Assembly (NCBI GenBank): GCA_050250915.1
Contig: JBFWNT010000002.1
Location: forward strand, 124,001 to 188,000
Direction: 5' to 3'
Length of the DNA stretch: 64,000 bases
From: Miltoncostaea sp050250915
GTDB taxonomy: Bacteria > Actinomycetota > Thermoleophilia > Miltoncostaeales > Miltoncostaeaceae
A program made the translations under genes and the position numbers. Position 1 is the stretch's first letter, and the number at the start of each line of letters is the position of its first letter. The notes below the pieces were generated by a model that was not told the origin of the DNA, searched no databases, and saw only the letters and a program-made list of their open reading frames with translations. Below are positions 62,386 to 64,000 of the stretch, one piece after another.

Positions 62386-62549
62386 ATGAAGCGCCCCCAT
62401 TGGGATGGAGCCGGCGCTCCCTTCCACGTGGGAACGGCCGCGAGTCCCGAGTGGGAAACCGAGGACAGCACCGAAGGCCTCGACGACGAGGGCCCAGCAG
62501 GGTGCGGCACCGGATGTTCGCGAGGACGCCTGGGCGCCGCCGCGGGGCC

Positions 62550-63224
62550 CTATTCGATCAGGCCGTTCCGGTAGGCGTAGCGGGTCGCCTCGGTGCGGTT
62601 CCCGACGCCGAGCTTCCGGTAGATGTTCGACAGGTGGAACTTCACCGTCTGCTCGGTGACGTAGAGCTTGCTGGCGATGTCGAGGTTCGACAGGCCCTCG
62701 GCCACGAGGCGGAGGATCGACAGCTCGCGGTCCGTCAGGCCGCCCGGGTGACCGCCGCCGCCGCCGGTGGGGGCGGAGCCGCCCTCGCCACCGCGACCGC
62801 GCGGGTGGTACACGGTGCCCTCCACGACCTGGCGGATCGTGGACGGCAGGTCGAGCGGGTTGATCGACTTGACCACGTAGCCCGACGCGCCCTGGTGCAG
62901 CGCCTGGTCGATGTGCTCGGAGTCCTCGAACATCGACAGGATGATGATCTTCAGGTCCGGGTAGTCCTTGCGCAGCGCGGCGAGGGTCGTGAGCCCGTCG
63001 CCCTTCGGCATGCGCAGGTCCAGGATCACCACGTCCGGGCGGACCCGGGGGACGATGGTGAGCATCTCCTCGCCGCTCATCGCCTCGCCCACGACCTTGA
63101 TGTCCGGCGCCGTCTCCAGCGCCCGCTTGATGCCGTCGAGCATCAGTCGGTGGTCGTCCGCGATGGCGACTCGGAGGGGCGTGGTGGTGGGGGAGGTCTC
63201 GGGCACGTGGCTCGTCGTCGTCAC
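62550..63224 (-). CDS. NarL/LuxR-type response regulator
   Basis: A receiver domain (AIADDHRLMLDGIKRAL; phospho-acceptor Asp in VVILDLRMPKGDG) is followed by a Gly-rich linker and a LuxR helix-turn-helix domain (LTDRELSILRLVAEGLSNLDIASKLYVTEQTVKFHLSNIYRKLGV, split as visible). I chose GTG 63224, which gives a 224-residue protein of usual length. An in-frame GTG/TTG at 63317-63320 would add 31 poorly conserved residues. No histidine kinase is adjacent, so the partner lies elsewhere or beyond the window. Confidence 0.85.
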   Translation of the reverse strand: MTTTSHVPETSPTTTPLRVAIADDHRLMLDGIKRALETAPDIKVVGEAMSGEEMLTIVPRVRPDVVILDLRMPKGDGLTTLAALRKDYPDLKIIILSMFEDSEHIDQALHQGASGYVVKSINPLDLPSTIRQVVEGTVYHPRGRGGEGGSAPTGGGGGHPGGLTDRELSILRLVAEGLSNLDIASKLYVTEQTVKFHLSNIYRKLGVGNRTEATRYAYRNGLIE

Positions 63225-63350
63225 GACGCGTACATCGGCGCCGCTCCCGGTGTTCTTGAGATCCGGGTTCTCGGAGCGCGCTGCGGTCACACTAACGGAG
63301 CGATCGGCGGGCACCAACCGGACACACCCCGCGGGACCGGAGCCGCGGGC

Positions 63351-63728
63351 TCAGGCCGTGCCCGGGACGGGTCCGTACCGCTTGATCGCATCCACGATCT
63401 CGCGGGCGGGGCCGCCCTTCACGAGGTACTCGGCCGCGCCGCCGGCGAGTCCGGCCGCGATCTCCTGCTCCTTGTCGCCGACGCTGAGCATCAGCACGGT
63501 GACGTCGGGGAGCTGCGCCTTCAGCGCGTACGTCGCCTCGAGGCCGTCCAGGCCGGGCATGGAGACGTCCATCAGGACCACGTCCGGGCGGACGTCCTCC
63601 GCGAGCTCGAGGGCCTCGGCACCGTCGCCGGCCTCCGCGACCACCACGATCTCGGGGTCGCGCTCCAGCAGCCGCCGGAGCACCCCTCGGAACCTCGCGT
63701 TGTCGTCTGCCAGCAGGACACGGACCAC
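63351..63728 (-). CDS. Single-domain response regulator (CheY-like receiver)
   Basis: The 125 residues are a lone receiver: VLLADDNARFRGVLRRLL (acidic pair), VVLMDVSMPGLDG (phospho-acceptor Asp about 53), MLSVGDKEQE (Ser in the Thr/Ser position) and EYLVKGG (Lys about 103). There is no output domain. GTG 63728 has GGAGGG 10 bases upstream. It lies upstream of, and in the same direction as, the LuxR-type regulator, a possible phosphorelay or decoy partner. Confidence 0.85.
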   Translation of the reverse strand: MVRVLLADDNARFRGVLRRLLERDPEIVVVAEAGDGAEALELAEDVRPDVVLMDVSMPGLDGLEATYALKAQLPDVTVLMLSVGDKEQEIAAGLAGGAAEYLVKGGPAREIVDAIKRYGPVPGTA

Positions 63729-63896
63729 CGGGCAGTACCCTCCCTCGTCCCGGTACATGGCGCGGATTCGGGCGTCCGCTGGGGGAAACCCTACGCCGCA
63801 ACCCCGTGACGGTCGCCTAGACGCCTTGGTAGTTCGGTGTAACAGGAGGTATAGGCGATTGTTTTTCGCAAGGCGAGTCCCGCGCCGGTCCCCCGC

Positions 63897-63902
63897 TAGA
63901 GT
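63897..63902 (+). promoter_or_regulatory. -10 box of the gene at the right edge (leaderless)
   Basis: TAGAGT ends 8 bases before ATG 63911, the same spacing as for other leaderless genes here. The gap 63729-63910 also includes an unusually AT-rich patch (63859-63870). Confidence 0.45.
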
Positions 63903-63910
63903 CCCGGGGG

Positions 63911-64000
63911 ATGTCCTCGGGCGGCGAGCAGATCACGGGTCCTGCCGTCGAGGCGCTCCTCGGCGTGGTGACGCTGGACGCGGACGCGTCCGAGGGTGAC
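63911..64000 (+). CDS. N-terminus of an unidentified protein (runs off the window)
   Basis: Thirty codons are visible: MSSGGEQITGPAVEALLG, then VVTLDADASEGD, open to the window end. A leaderless -10 box precedes it. Nothing identifies the family; the region beside two response regulators makes a signalling protein possible but unproven. Confidence 0.45.
   Translation, partial: MSSGGEQITGPAVEALLGVVTLDADASEGD

Larger units (their letters stand above)
62202..62549. other. 348-base convergent gap with no protein gene
   Basis: Between the dehydrogenase and the leftward response regulator, no reading frame has a plausible start or protein-like composition. It contains three inverted repeats (62251-62269, 62291-62385 nested, and CCACGTGG near 62427). 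It is the longest non-coding stretch in the window. Confidence 0.6.

Overview
The window is a gene-dense stretch of a very GC-rich bacterial chromosome, very probably an actinobacterium (Actinomycetota). The evidence is the base composition, frequent GTG starts, PknB-type kinase architecture, a fused PafB-PafC regulator, and menaquinone synthesis by the futalosine route (MqnE plus a UbiA prenyltransferase). Placement in a deep-branching class such as Thermoleophilia is my inference from gene content and is not proven here. There is no sign of prophage, insertion sequence, integron, CRISPR array, tRNA or rRNA.

Layout: 1-4.2 kb holds the start of a leftward secreted protein, then aroA-cmk-plsC-der. 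4.3-15.1 kb has a DUF3352 lipoprotein, metK, priA, a GAF-GGDEF-HD c-di-GMP protein, an ammonia-lyase-like protein without the usual MIO triad, an unrecognised protein and a membrane Ser/Thr kinase. 15.1-22.1 kb is a tightly coupled run: def-fmt-rsmB-rpe-ribD-ribE-ribBA-ribH. 22.2-25.5 kb is a disaccharide phosphorylase (GH65) with its beta-phosphoglucomutase. 25.5-41.1 kb is a long housekeeping block: rpmB (leftward), recG-rsmD-coaD, a DivIVA-like protein, DUF177, rpmF-plsX-acpP-rnc-smc-ftsY, then ffh, rpsP-khpA-rimM-trmD, rplS and rnhB.

41.1-50.2 kb mixes strands: a YraN-like nuclease, an enolase-superfamily/VOC pair, comM-dprA, a secreted glucosaminidase, PafBC and UbiA. 50.2-55.0 kb is the most accessory part: small unknown proteins, a CoA-type NUDIX hydrolase, an isocitrate/isopropylmalate dehydrogenase homologue, and a leftward cluster DUF1802 / thioredoxin-like [2Fe-2S] ferredoxin / unknown / MarR-like / 32-residue membrane microprotein. 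55-64 kb has mqnE, a leftward series corA-HIT-phosphohexomutase-ABC ATPase-ABC permease, a divergent MarR/alcohol dehydrogenase pair with a palindromic operator, two response regulators, and the first 30 codons of a rightward gene.

Three themes deserve attention. (i) Many genes appear leaderless, with a TANNNT -10 box 5-8 nt before the start codon. (ii) Several overlapping genes appear to start at CTG in a CTGA overlap, in two cases with no plausible ATG/GTG/TTG. (iii) Several enzymes of known families lack canonical catalytic residues: RNase III lacks an Asp, the ammonia-lyase homologue lacks the MIO Ser, the ABC ATPase lacks signature, Glu and His, the HD-GYP domain is degenerate, and the kinase lacks the catalytic-loop Lys. 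I did not find one clearly new multi-gene system. The best candidate for something undescribed is the 53.2-55.0 kb cluster.
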